Positions 9,429-17,345 of a stretch of 43,204 nucleotides of DNA are shown piece after piece (within the stretch, counting starts at the first letter, position 1; every line of letters begins with the position of its first letter). This DNA comes from Candidatus Poribacteria bacterium. GTDB taxonomy: Bacteria > Poribacteria > WGA-4E > WGA-3G. A program made the position numbers and the translations under genes. The notes beneath the pieces are model-generated. The model was not told the origin of the DNA. It searched no databases and saw only the letters and a program-made list of their open reading frames with translations. The stretch spans positions 1-43,204 of the forward strand of contig JAPPES010000001.1 in the NCBI GenBank assembly GCA_028824125.1, in the 5' to 3' direction.

Positions 9429-11513
9429 AGAACCTTAAAACTGATATTGCTTCTCTTAATCTTCCTATTGCCAATTTTTTCTTTCGGACAAACCGATGAC
9501 CCTATAAAGGACCAACCATCAGATGATGTTATCACCTTACCGCCAGTAGAAGTCAAAACAGAACGGATAGAAAAGAAACCGAGACATACTTTCAAAGCGC
9601 ATTCATTTAGAAATGCCATTGGAACAGGTGGAGACCCGTTGCGCCTTCTAAGCCTACTCCCAAGCGTTGGTGTTCTAAATGATTTTGTCGGCATTCTTTC
9701 CGTGCGTGGCGGTGGACCTGAAGATAACCTCTACTATTTCGATCGCCTGCCTTTAGGATATCCATACCATCTCCTTGGAATCGTCTCTACCGTCAATGCA
9801 GAGGTAATTCAAAATGTTGAAGTGTACCCAGGCGGGTACGGGGCAGAATTCGGTTCCGATTCTCAAGCAGTCATTGACATCTATTCCCGAAGTATCACTG
9901 ATACTCCCTTGAGAGGTAAACTCAATTCCAATCTGGTGTATTCCCAAGCTTTTCTTGAAGGAAATATTGGGAAACGTGGATATTGGTACGCTTTTGGTCG
10001 ACGTAGTTATATGGGGACCCTTTTTGAATTGTTACCGCGTTTGGTGAAGGTTGAAGATGACTTGGTAACACAGGTCCCAAGTTTCTGGAGCTATCAAAGT
10101 AAGGCTGTCTACCAATTAACTAAAAGTCACAGGTTGGTGGTTAACGCCATTGCAGCGGACGATTCAGCAGAATTTCGCCTCGGTCCCGATGAAGTCTCTG
10201 ATAGTGATTTACTCGGTCCGTTCAAGTCGGAAAACCCTTTCGATTCACAAGGTATTCATCTCTATTCAGAAAAAGAAAAAACATTTAAGTCTGTCGTATC
10301 ATTGACACGGTCATTTTCTCGGAGAGACCTAAAGTACGGTGAAGGATACTTCTACGGAAACACGGATAGTGTCTATTCACTCCGTGGTGATCTTCAGTAC
10401 TGGGTTAAATTTCCGAAGACGTTATTAGAAGCAGGTTTTGATTTCTCAAGTCTCCCTTCAAGCCTTACAAGCATCGGCGCACGCCCCCTTGAAGAAGGGG
10501 ATTGGGACTATGACTTTAGGTTAAAGGCACAGGGTGAGAAAGTCCACACCGTCACATCTAAAACCCTGCATCGCCTTGAAGGATATGTGCAAGCAACGCA
10601 AGACCTTGTTTCATCTCGCTACGCTGCCCTTTATGCTACTATGGGAATGCGCGCAAATTACTTTAGTCTGATTGACTCCTTCTCGCTGCAACCACGCGGG
10701 TTACTCGGCTTAACACTTGGCAGCGAGCAAACGAACACTGTGGGATTCTCACTTCTACCGATAGACTTACGGTTCATGTATGGAAATTATGTTCAAAACC
10801 CGCGGCTTTACCAAGTTGTGCTTGGAGACGAAAATCCTGAGATTGCACCAAGTTTAGCGAGACATTATGTTGTTGCGATGGAAAAAAGGCTAACGCCAGA
10901 AACCAAAATTGAAGTTGCAGGCTATTACAAAAACCTTCGCGATATGATTACCTTTGATCTTTTAGATAGACGCTACCAAAATCAGAGGAGTGGAAATGTA
11001 AAGGGCATTGAAGTTTCACTGGAACATGAAATCGAAGATACGTTCCGAGGGTGGGTTGCCTATTCCTACACCGTTTCCAAACGCCAAGATTCGTCCTGGG
11101 AAAAAGAGAGAGATTTTATGTTTGGCACGCCCCACGTTTTGGCAGTTAATCTGAATTATACCCTTGAGTCGTGGGAATTCGGCGCAAATTGGCAATACAA
11201 GAGTGGTATTCTCTATTCTACATTGGAAGGCAGGGAACCGTATACCAATCCGTTCACGAAAAACGAAACATGGCTGCCTATATGGGGTGTCCAAAAACGC
11301 ACAGCACCCTATCACCGTTTGGATCTACGTGTTCATTGGTACTTCATTCGTTCGAACAAAGTGAAGGCAGGATTCAGTTTCGAACTTTGGAACGCTTATA
11401 ATCGTAGAAATATCCTACAAGTTCGTTATGGTAAGCACTTTACAGAAGAGGTGCCGATTGCCCAATTGCCGCGTGTTCCCTTCTTTGCGGTGACCGGGAC
11501 CTTAGAATTTTGA
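9417..11513 (+). CDS. TonB-dependent receptor without the regulatory-like domain (paralog 4), 5' end altered by IS insertion
   Basis: A barrel receptor of 698 residues if translated from GTG 9417. That codon belongs to the right end of the IS element, lies one base after a stem-loop (9402-9415) and has no Shine-Dalgarno sequence. From residue 5 onward (RTLKLILLLLIFLLP...FSFGQ) a signal peptide is intact. Joining ATG AAG GGA ATT AAC (8045-8059) to AGA at 9429 would restore MKGIN-RTLKLI in frame, so the original start may lie on the far side of the IS. Unlike its three neighbours it has no carboxypeptidase-regulatory-like domain. The plug (LPSVGVLNDFVGILSVRGG, DNLYYFDRLPLGYPYH) and barrel (ends LEF) are complete. 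Expression may be reduced by the insertion. Confidence 0.85.
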   Translation: MSITRTLKLILLLLIFLLPIFSFGQTDDPIKDQPSDDVITLPPVEVKTERIEKKPRHTFKAHSFRNAIGTGGDPLRLLSLLPSVGVLNDFVGILSVRGGGPEDNLYYFDRLPLGYPYHLLGIVSTVNAEVIQNVEVYPGGYGAEFGSDSQAVIDIYSRSITDTPLRGKLNSNLVYSQAFLEGNIGKRGYWYAFGRRSYMGTLFELLPRLVKVEDDLVTQVPSFWSYQSKAVYQLTKSHRLVVNAIAADDSAEFRLGPDEVSDSDLLGPFKSENPFDSQGIHLYSEKEKTFKSVVSLTRSFSRRDLKYGEGYFYGNTDSVYSLRGDLQYWVKFPKTLLEAGFDFSSLPSSLTSIGARPLEEGDWDYDFRLKAQGEKVHTVTSKTLHRLEGYVQATQDLVSSRYAALYATMGMRANYFSLIDSFSLQPRGLLGLTLGSEQTNTVGFSLLPIDLRFMYGNYVQNPRLYQVVLGDENPEIAPSLARHYVVAMEKRLTPETKIEVAGYYKNLRDMITFDLLDRRYQNQRSGNVKGIEVSLEHEIEDTFRGWVAYSYTVSKRQDSSWEKERDFMFGTPHVLAVNLNYTLESWEFGANWQYKSGILYSTLEGREPYTNPFTKNETWLPIWGVQKRTAPYHRLDLRVHWYFIRSNKVKAGFSFELWNAYNRRNILQVRYGKHFTEEVPIAQLPRVPFFAVTGTLEF

Positions 11514-11571
11514 TTAACATGTCGGTAAAATTTGTATAATCCAATTAGCCTCCTTTTTCGTCTTTAAAATA

Positions 11572-11769
11572 TTATAGTAAATCCAAAATATATGCTCACT
11601 TTTGTCCGCGGGACCTAAACCGCCAGCCTGTGCTGTAGCACAAACTTTATGAAAATAACTTGGGTAATATGGCGAGGTTTCCTAACCTCACCATATTACC
11701 GAAATATTTATTTAAACTTCATAAAGTTGCGCTACAATTGTGTGCAAGTAATTATAGATTTCACTATAA
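11572..11769. repeat. Miniature inverted-repeat element, family 2 (copy with nested insert)
   Basis: The ends are TTATAGTAAATCCAAAA (11572 onward) and TTATAGATTTCACTATAA (11752-11769), imperfect inverted repeats related to copies at 16415-16541 and 34921-35047. This copy is longer, about 198 bp, because a second hairpin element (11649-11722) sits inside it. The right end supplies a TATAAT hexamer (11765-11770) 31 bases before the next gene's start, so it may have contributed promoter sequence. Confidence 0.65.
11649..11722. repeat. Hairpin-forming intergenic repeat, family 3 (nested copy)
   Basis: The core is a 17-bp stem with a 4-base loop at 11663-11700 (GGTAATATGGCGAGGTT, loop TCCT, near-perfect complement). 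It is flanked by ATGAA at the left and ACCGAAATATTTATTTAAAC then TTCAT at the right. The same flanks occur around the element at 24820-24945, defining a family. Confidence 0.65.
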
Positions 11770-11801
11770 TGTTTAATTTTGGCGCAAAGGAGGCAACGCT
11801 T

Positions 11802-14036
11802 TTGGACCACTACCTATTATTTTCTTTCCGATCGTTTCCCAAAATCCGAATTTCTTTATTTATCCTTACATTTTTGTCCATCGTTGTTTTCAGTGTGAGT
11901 GCCGAAACACCAGTTAACCAGATTACAGCATATCGCATCTACGAAAGTATTGAGATAGACGGCGATCTCACCGAAGCAGATTGGCAAAAAGCTGAAGTCA
12001 TGGACAGGTTCATCCAAATTGAACCCCATGAGGGTGAAGTCAGCACTGAACCGATGGAGGTGCGAATTCTATATGACGATGAAAACATCTATTTCGGTTT
12101 TATCTGTTTCGACTCAGATATGTCAAAACTTGTTGCAAACGAAATGCGGCGAGACGCACGCGACATACACGAAAATGACAACGTTTTTATTTTATTGGAT
12201 ACGTATAACGACAAACGGAGCGGTTTTTTCTTTCGTGCAAATGCATTAGGCGCAGTCCAGGACAGAGCAATAACAAATAATGGGGATACGCGGAACGAAG
12301 ACTGGGATGCTGTTGTAGCATGTAAGTCAAAAATTAACGACAAATCTTGGACAACGGAACTCAGTATACCCTTTAGTCAACTCCGTTTTAAAAAAAGCGA
12401 CCAGATTATATGGGGAATTAACGTTGGACGTCAACATAAACGGTATAAGGAAGAAGCGTTATGGATACCGGTGTCAGCGTCTTATGGCGGCTTGGCAAAA
12501 TATAGAACCACAAATCTTGGCACACTTGTCGGTCTTAAAGGCATTGCCCCTTCACGGAATATAGAATTTCTTCCGTATTTTCTGCCCGGTATTACACAAG
12601 TCAACGATGATGATGCGGAGCAAGAAACTACGCGCGAATTTAAAATCGGTTTTGACACAAAATACGGCATCACATCTAACCTAATTGCGGACATCACCTA
12701 TAATACTGACTTTGCACAAGTTGAAGCAGACCAGGAGCAGGTTAACCTCACCCGATTTAGTCTCTTCTTTCCGGAAAAACGCCCATTCTTTTTAGAAGGA
12801 GCGGGACTTTTCGATTTCGGAATACCGAGACAAAGTTTTCGAAGACCTCCACCAATGCTACTTTTCTACAGTCGGCGCATCGGATTAGCCGAGGGAAACG
12901 CCATTCCGATTATTTTCGGTGGAAAAGCCAGTGGCAAAATCGGGTCTTATGGAGTCGGTGTTCTCAATGTGCTTACAGACGAATTCTATGACGAACCCGC
13001 AGAAGATGATCCGATTGACATACCGCGTACTAACTACTCTGTCATCCGAATTACAAAGGATGCTGCAGCAGGAACGCGCTTCGGTGTGATGGCTATCAAC
13101 AAAGACGAAATTGGGAACTATAACCGCGCAGGTGGGTTCGACTTTGAATTTCGTCCAAACGATAGATTTGATGTGCGCGGGATGTGGGCGCGCACTTTTG
13201 TACCTGATATGTCAGGAAAAAATAACGCATGGTACTTCGGCACTAAATGGCGAAACAACATCTTTCGATCCGGCGTATCTTATACCGATATTGATGAAGA
13301 TTTTGATCCTGCAGTAGGATATGTCCAACAAACAGGGATACGGCAACTGCGAGGTGATTTTCGTTGGGCACCCAGACCACAAAAATATGGAATTCGCGAA
13401 ATGTGGTCAGGGCCAGAGCTAAACTATATTCTCAATCAAGAAAATGAATTAGAACGTTGGAATTTCTCCTATACCCATTGGACATCATTTGTCACAGACG
13501 ACTCAATTATGATGTTTGTTAGAAGTGCTTTTGAACGGCTTGACGAAGATTTTGAAATTCGAGAGGATGTAGTTATCCCAATCGGGGATTACCAATACAG
13601 TATAGTCGGCGGGCGATTCTCAACCAGTGATAGCCGTGTTATCAGCGCGACAACCGGATTTGAATTGGGAAACTTTTATAACGGACAAATTCGCAAATTT
13701 TATATTGATGGAAGCCTGAAACCGAGTGGGCAAATCAGCCTACACGCGGATTACCAATTTAATCGTGTCAACCTGCCAGCAGGTGATTTTGATGCCAACC
13801 TCTTCTCAGGCAGGTTAAACTATTCGTTTTCTACAACCCTATTTGCGAAATTCTTTGCACAATGGAATACAGAAACTGACCTTGTGTCTACCAATTTCCT
13901 GATCAATTATATCTATCGACCAGGCAGCGATTTCTATTTTGTTTTCAACCAAACATACAATACAGACAAGACAACAAAGACAAGACTTCAGAATTCTACA
14001 GTCGTTGCAAAGATGACGTTTTGGTGGAATCCATAA
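11802..14036 (+). CDS. DUF5916-type outer-membrane protein with CBM9-like N-terminal domain
   Basis: About 744 residues. TTG 11802 is preferred: AAAGGAGG (11786-11793) lies 8 bases upstream and the product then starts with a basic/hydrophobic signal sequence (FPKIRISLFILTFLSIVVF...SA/E). The frame is open back to 11649, but that stretch is repeat DNA. The N-terminal 200 residues of the mature protein (IDGDLTEADWQKA, EVRILYDDENIYFGFICFD, WTTELSIPFSQLRF, WGINVGRQ) match the carbohydrate-binding-family-9-like fold that precedes DUF5916. The rest (SLFFPEKRPFFLEGAGLF onward) reads as an amphipathic beta-barrel. The family is outer-membrane associated and of unknown function; the location beside receptors and TonB fits an envelope uptake role. 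Confidence 0.85.
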   Translation: MDHYLLFSFRSFPKIRISLFILTFLSIVVFSVSAETPVNQITAYRIYESIEIDGDLTEADWQKAEVMDRFIQIEPHEGEVSTEPMEVRILYDDENIYFGFICFDSDMSKLVANEMRRDARDIHENDNVFILLDTYNDKRSGFFFRANALGAVQDRAITNNGDTRNEDWDAVVACKSKINDKSWTTELSIPFSQLRFKKSDQIIWGINVGRQHKRYKEEALWIPVSASYGGLAKYRTTNLGTLVGLKGIAPSRNIEFLPYFLPGITQVNDDDAEQETTREFKIGFDTKYGITSNLIADITYNTDFAQVEADQEQVNLTRFSLFFPEKRPFFLEGAGLFDFGIPRQSFRRPPPMLLFYSRRIGLAEGNAIPIIFGGKASGKIGSYGVGVLNVLTDEFYDEPAEDDPIDIPRTNYSVIRITKDAAAGTRFGVMAINKDEIGNYNRAGGFDFEFRPNDRFDVRGMWARTFVPDMSGKNNAWYFGTKWRNNIFRSGVSYTDIDEDFDPAVGYVQQTGIRQLRGDFRWAPRPQKYGIREMWSGPELNYILNQENELERWNFSYTHWTSFVTDDSIMMFVRSAFERLDEDFEIREDVVIPIGDYQYSIVGGRFSTSDSRVISATTGFELGNFYNGQIRKFYIDGSLKPSGQISLHADYQFNRVNLPAGDFDANLFSGRLNYSFSTTLFAKFFAQWNTETDLVSTNFLINYIYRPGSDFYFVFNQTYNTDKTTKTRLQNSTVVAKMTFWWNP

Positions 14037-14095
14037 TCAAACTTCGCCATCAAACAGAAGAAAATCCTTAAAAAATACTTACAACTTAAAAAAAG

Positions 14096-14124
14096 TTGAC
14101 ATATACTTTTAAATATGTTATAAT
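14096..14124 (+). promoter_or_regulatory. Strong sigma-70-type promoter upstream of the tonB pair
   Basis: TTGACA (14096-14101), exactly 17 bases, then TATAAT (14119-14124): a full consensus promoter. Transcription would start near 14131, leaving an untranslated leader of about 185 bases before the first tonB. The distal part of that leader (from about 14233) is duplicated ahead of the second tonB, but the promoter itself is not. Confidence 0.75.
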
Positions 14125-14232
14125 TTTGTTTTAGATCAGGTGTGTAGATTAAGAGTCAGTTGTTAATTAAAGACTTGCATTGATGTTAACAGGCCATTTA
14201 TGCGTAAATTAATGTTGTAACGACAACTTAAA

Positions 14233-14620
14233 TTTTACGATACTATCTCATAAACTCCGGTACGTGTGTTGAACGCGCGCTATCGACATCACGAGATAAT
14301 TTCTGGGAGGAAAAGAAATGAGTAGAAGTTCAGATATTGTCCACCAAATACAACACCGTCGAGCTGAACGGAAAAAACCCAAAGTCAATGCGAAATTGAA
14401 GAAAGTTAGCATTGATGAAAGCCAGAAAGGTGGAATTACCGCCGCACAAGAGAATAAACCGCCGCCGATAACCGTGCAGAAAACAGGTGGGCGCAATTCT
14501 CTTGCTTTGACATTTTCTGTAGGACTACATGTAAGTTTAGCTTTATTATTAGGTTTCTTTTATATTAAGCATCAAATTGCATCGGAAGTTGAAGACCTTG
14601 CGGTCGCGTTGATCCCTGAT
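14233..14620 (+). repeat. Duplicated block, copy 1 (tonB leader plus N-terminal coding half)
   Basis: This stretch is near-identical to 15342-15729 at a constant offset of 1109 bases. It spans about 85 bases of leader (TTTTACGATACTATCTCATA and following), the ribosome site and roughly the first 100 codons. Beyond it the two genes diverge sharply. Confidence 0.85.
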
Positions 14621-15271
14621 GAGCCGCCACTGACAGAACGCTCTACTATCAAACCGCGACCTCGTGTAACATTTGATGCTAAGCCTCAGGAAATAGATGT
14701 ACCGGTTCAACGGACACCAGTCACAAATCCAAATATCCGACGGACACCAGGCGATTTCGAGCTGCCGACTCCGTCTGATACAGATCTTGCTCCCGCAGGA
14801 CCTGGCCTTGACGCGGGACTAAAAGTCAAGGCGATTCCGGGAAGTTTGAAGGGACCGGTTCAACCGACACAACCTGTTGTAAAACCTACATTTGATAGAC
14901 CAACCCAAGAGAACACATCCATCGCGGATCTTGACACCGCTAAGCCATCTGAAGGGCCATCTTTAATAATTCCCGAAATTGATACCACGCAAGCAGGTGT
15001 AACACCGCCAAAGACAAAAATTTCGCGGAAGCCTGAATATCCGAAAAATGCCAGAAGGGCAGAAAAAGAAGGCACCGTAATTTTATTGGCAACTATTACA
15101 AAAGATGGAGTTGCGAAAAATATTAAAGCACTAACAAAGCTTGGATTCGGTTTTGAGGAAGCAGCAATTGCGGCATTAAAGAGGTTTAAGTTTATACCAG
15201 CAAAGAAAAGTGGTGTAGAAATTGAATTTGATGTCAAGATCCCTTTTGAATTCAAGTTAGAAGATAAGTAA
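14318..15271 (+). CDS. tonB: TonB energy-transducing protein (paralog 1)
   Basis: A 317-residue inner-membrane-anchored protein that couples the proton-motive force, via ExbB/ExbD, to outer-membrane receptors. GGGAGG (14305-14310) lies 7 bases before ATG. Residues 1-60 form a basic cytoplasmic tail, longer than in classical TonB. Residues about 61-83 are the membrane helix and contain SVGLH (S67, H71), matching the Ser/His pattern of TonB/TolA helices. A Pro-rich periplasmic linker follows, then a C-terminal TonB domain from about residue 230 (EYPKNARRAEKEGTVILLATI, GFGFEEAAIAALKRFKFIPA). No exbB or exbD lies in the window. The likely clients are the four receptors upstream. Confidence 0.9.
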   Translation: MSRSSDIVHQIQHRRAERKKPKVNAKLKKVSIDESQKGGITAAQENKPPPITVQKTGGRNSLALTFSVGLHVSLALLLGFFYIKHQIASEVEDLAVALIPDEPPLTERSTIKPRPRVTFDAKPQEIDVPVQRTPVTNPNIRRTPGDFELPTPSDTDLAPAGPGLDAGLKVKAIPGSLKGPVQPTQPVVKPTFDRPTQENTSIADLDTAKPSEGPSLIIPEIDTTQAGVTPPKTKISRKPEYPKNARRAEKEGTVILLATITKDGVAKNIKALTKLGFGFEEAAIAALKRFKFIPAKKSGVEIEFDVKIPFEFKLEDK

Positions 15272-15341
15272 GTTTTAGGTATTGATATTCTGTAGAGAAA
15301 ATCCAAGATATCAAGTGATTATCTTTAGTGAATCTTCAAAT

Positions 15342-15729
15342 TTTTACGATACTATCTCATAAACTCCGGTACGTGTGTTGAACGCTCGCTATTGACATCA
15401 CGAGATAATTTCTGGGAGGAAAAGAGATGAGTAGAAGTTCAGATATTGTCCACCAAATACAACAGCATCGCGCTGAACGGAAAAAACCCAAAATCAATGC
15501 GAAACTGAAGAAAGTGAGCATTGATGATAGCCAGAAAGGTGGAATTGCCGCCGCACAAGAGAATAAACCGCCACCGATAACCGTGCAGAAAACAGGCGGG
15601 CGCAATTCTCTTGCTTTAACATTTTCTATAGGGTTACATGTAGGTTTAGCGTTATTATTAGGTTTCTTTTATATTACGCAGCAACTTACATCGGAAGTTG
15701 AAGACCTTGAGGTCGCGTTGGTCCCTCAA
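15342..15729 (+). repeat. Duplicated block, copy 2 (tonB leader plus N-terminal coding half)
   Basis: Copy of 14233-14620. Leader, ribosome site, cytoplasmic tail and membrane helix are conserved almost base for base, with scattered substitutions. Homology continues only weakly into the periplasmic part of the gene. Confidence 0.85.
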
Positions 15730-16377
15730 GAGCTGCCCCAAAGGGAACGCCCTATAAATAAACCACCCCCTCGTCCGGACTTTGATCCTAAACTTCCGGA
15801 AATAGAAGCACCGATACAACAACCACCGGTGACGAATCCAGATATCCCACAGACAGAAGGCGGTTTAGAGATACCGCTTCCGTCTGATACAGATCTTGCC
15901 CCTGAAGGACCTGCCCTCAACGAGGGACCAAAAATCAAGCCAATTCCGGGAGTGAAGGGGCCGGTTCAACTGACGCCACTAGACACAAAACCTACATTTG
16001 AGAAACCATCCCAGGATCCTCCGCTCCCCGACTTTAAAAACACTGAAACATCAACCGAGGGTCCAACTATAGATTTCCCTGATGATATTGATACCTCACA
16101 AGCAGGCACATCGTATCCTAAGCCGACAAAAGCGCCGGATCCGATTTATCCTGAAAATGCTAAACGGGCGGGGAAAGAAGGCATCGTCAAAGTACAAGCA
16201 ACTGTAGGGACTGATGGGATTCCACGAAATGTTGTTGCTTTGACAGAAATTGGATTCGGTTTTGAAGAAGCGGCAGTTGAAGCGATGAAAAAGTGGAGAT
16301 TTATTCCGGGAAAGAAAAAAGGCAAAGAGACTAAAATGACCGTCAAAATTAAGATCGAGTTTACATTGGACGACTAA
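15427..16377 (+). CDS. tonB: TonB energy-transducing protein (paralog 2)
   Basis: A 316-residue paralog of the preceding gene, about 155 bases downstream and preceded by the same GGGAGG ribosome site. The cytoplasmic tail and membrane helix (SIGLHVGLALLLGFFYI) are nearly identical to paralog 1. The linker (many 'PPP', 'DxxLPE' type segments) and the C-terminal TonB domain (YPENAKRAGKEGIVKVQATVG, GFGFEEAAVEAMKKWRFIPG) have diverged considerably. The pattern suggests both proteins use the same ExbB/ExbD complex but contact different receptors; this is inference. No separate promoter is evident, so it may be co-transcribed from 14096. Confidence 0.9.
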   Translation: MSRSSDIVHQIQQHRAERKKPKINAKLKKVSIDDSQKGGIAAAQENKPPPITVQKTGGRNSLALTFSIGLHVGLALLLGFFYITQQLTSEVEDLEVALVPQELPQRERPINKPPPRPDFDPKLPEIEAPIQQPPVTNPDIPQTEGGLEIPLPSDTDLAPEGPALNEGPKIKPIPGVKGPVQLTPLDTKPTFEKPSQDPPLPDFKNTETSTEGPTIDFPDDIDTSQAGTSYPKPTKAPDPIYPENAKRAGKEGIVKVQATVGTDGIPRNVVALTEIGFGFEEAAVEAMKKWRFIPGKKKGKETKMTVKIKIEFTLDD

Positions 16378-16414
16378 TTAAGTTTTGAGGTCAGTCGGAT
16401 AGATAGAAGTTCTT

Positions 16415-16541
16415 TTATAGTAGACTTTAGAGTTAATTGGACGTTATGTTCGGTTAGGAAACCGAACCTACAGGAGTGTTGAGCATCAAACTGTTAGTTT
16501 GTGCTACAGAAGTATCCCATTAATTATAGGTTCTACTATAT
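16415..16541. repeat. Miniature inverted-repeat element, family 2
   Basis: A 127-bp element with ends TTATAGTAGACTTTAGAG and ATTATAGGTTCTACTATA (16524-16541), imperfect inverted repeats. It contains the palindrome GTTCGGTTAGGAAACCGAAC (16450-16469). Length and ends agree with the copy at 34921-35047. It separates the tonB pair from the convergent FliG-like gene. Confidence 0.6.
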
Positions 16542-17345
16542 CTACCGTATTTTTAACAATCCTTTAGCCGCAAAATTGCGAACCAAATTCACGACAGATT
16601 GCCGCGCAGTCTCGCTTAGTTGCTTTTGCTCAAAAGTGAGCTGTGCACTTTCTTCGCCAAGAGTTTCCGCTTGCTCATGTGACATATTTTCAAAGAATTT
16701 ATCCTGAATTGCGGGGGATGCCTCGTGCAGAGCAAGGGCTAAGGTGTTTGGTTCTAAAACTTGCAGGAGTGTCAAAATCGCCTCGTCAGGTACATCAACA
16801 AGGTCTTCAAAGGTAAACAAACGATCAACAACAGTGTTTGCTAACTCAGGTTGATCTTTTTCTAATGCCTGCATCAGTTGATTCTGCCGCTCAATATCAA
16901 CTTGTGCAAGGAATTTCGCGAGGTTTTTCGCTCCGTCGCCAAAAAATAGTGTACTTTGCAGCACTTCGTTTATTTTCTCAATAAGGCTCTCCCAAACTTG
17001 TTCTGCTTGTGAGGTATCAATCATCTCTGTAGTTGCCAAGTGCTCTGCTATGCGAATCTGCCTTTGAATCGGAAATTGCGCAAAGATCTGCTGCGCATAA
17101 GCGGTAAGTGTTCTTTTTGTTTCTTCTTTAGGTATATCATCTTCAGCGCGCGCTAATGTCCTGCGTATCTCATCGGAACTCTCTGATGGAACTTTGCCAG
17201 CTGCTACATCTAATAGTAACAAAAATGCAGCGATCTCTGTATCATCCACCTGCTCAAATGCTCGCATAACCACAGGCAACGGTGCTTTTTCAAAGAGGTT
17301 TGTTAGTTCTTGCAGCGAGTCTTTATTTAAGAATGATGCGGACAC
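16542..17345 (-). CDS. FliG-like protein (flagellar rotor family homolog)
   Basis: A 267-residue, almost wholly helical soluble protein. The GTG start (17343-17345) has AAAGGAG 7 bases upstream, inside the 3' end of purM, and overlaps purM by 19 bases, so the two are translationally linked. From residue 90 the sequence follows the FliG plan: FPIQRQIRIAEHLATTEMI like 'LP...R.EVV.RIA', then AKNLAKFLAQVD, LEKDQPELAN, LFTFEDLVDV, LALALHEAS, DKFFENMSHEQAETLGEE and a final VVNLVRNFAAKGLLKI. The torque-helix charges of FliG (LVDVDDRSIQRLL in E. coli) are largely lost: here LVDVPDEAILTLL. The FliG EHPQ motif is not seen. No other flagellar gene is in the window. Role unknown; an ordinary rotor function seems unlikely. 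Confidence 0.7.
   Translation of the reverse strand: MSASFLNKDSLQELTNLFEKAPLPVVMRAFEQVDDTEIAAFLLLLDVAAGKVPSESSDEIRRTLARAEDDIPKEETKRTLTAYAQQIFAQFPIQRQIRIAEHLATTEMIDTSQAEQVWESLIEKINEVLQSTLFFGDGAKNLAKFLAQVDIERQNQLMQALEKDQPELANTVVDRLFTFEDLVDVPDEAILTLLQVLEPNTLALALHEASPAIQDKFFENMSHEQAETLGEESAQLTFEQKQLSETARQSVVNLVRNFAAKGLLKIR

Noticed and set aside
11649..11801. In-frame N-terminal extension of the DUF5916 protein
   Set aside because: The stretch is repeat DNA ahead of a signal peptide, and TTG 11802 has a perfect AAAGGAGG.
14860..15306. Minus-strand 148-codon frame opposite tonB
   Set aside because: Antisense to a conserved TonB domain; a similar shadow occurs opposite the second tonB.
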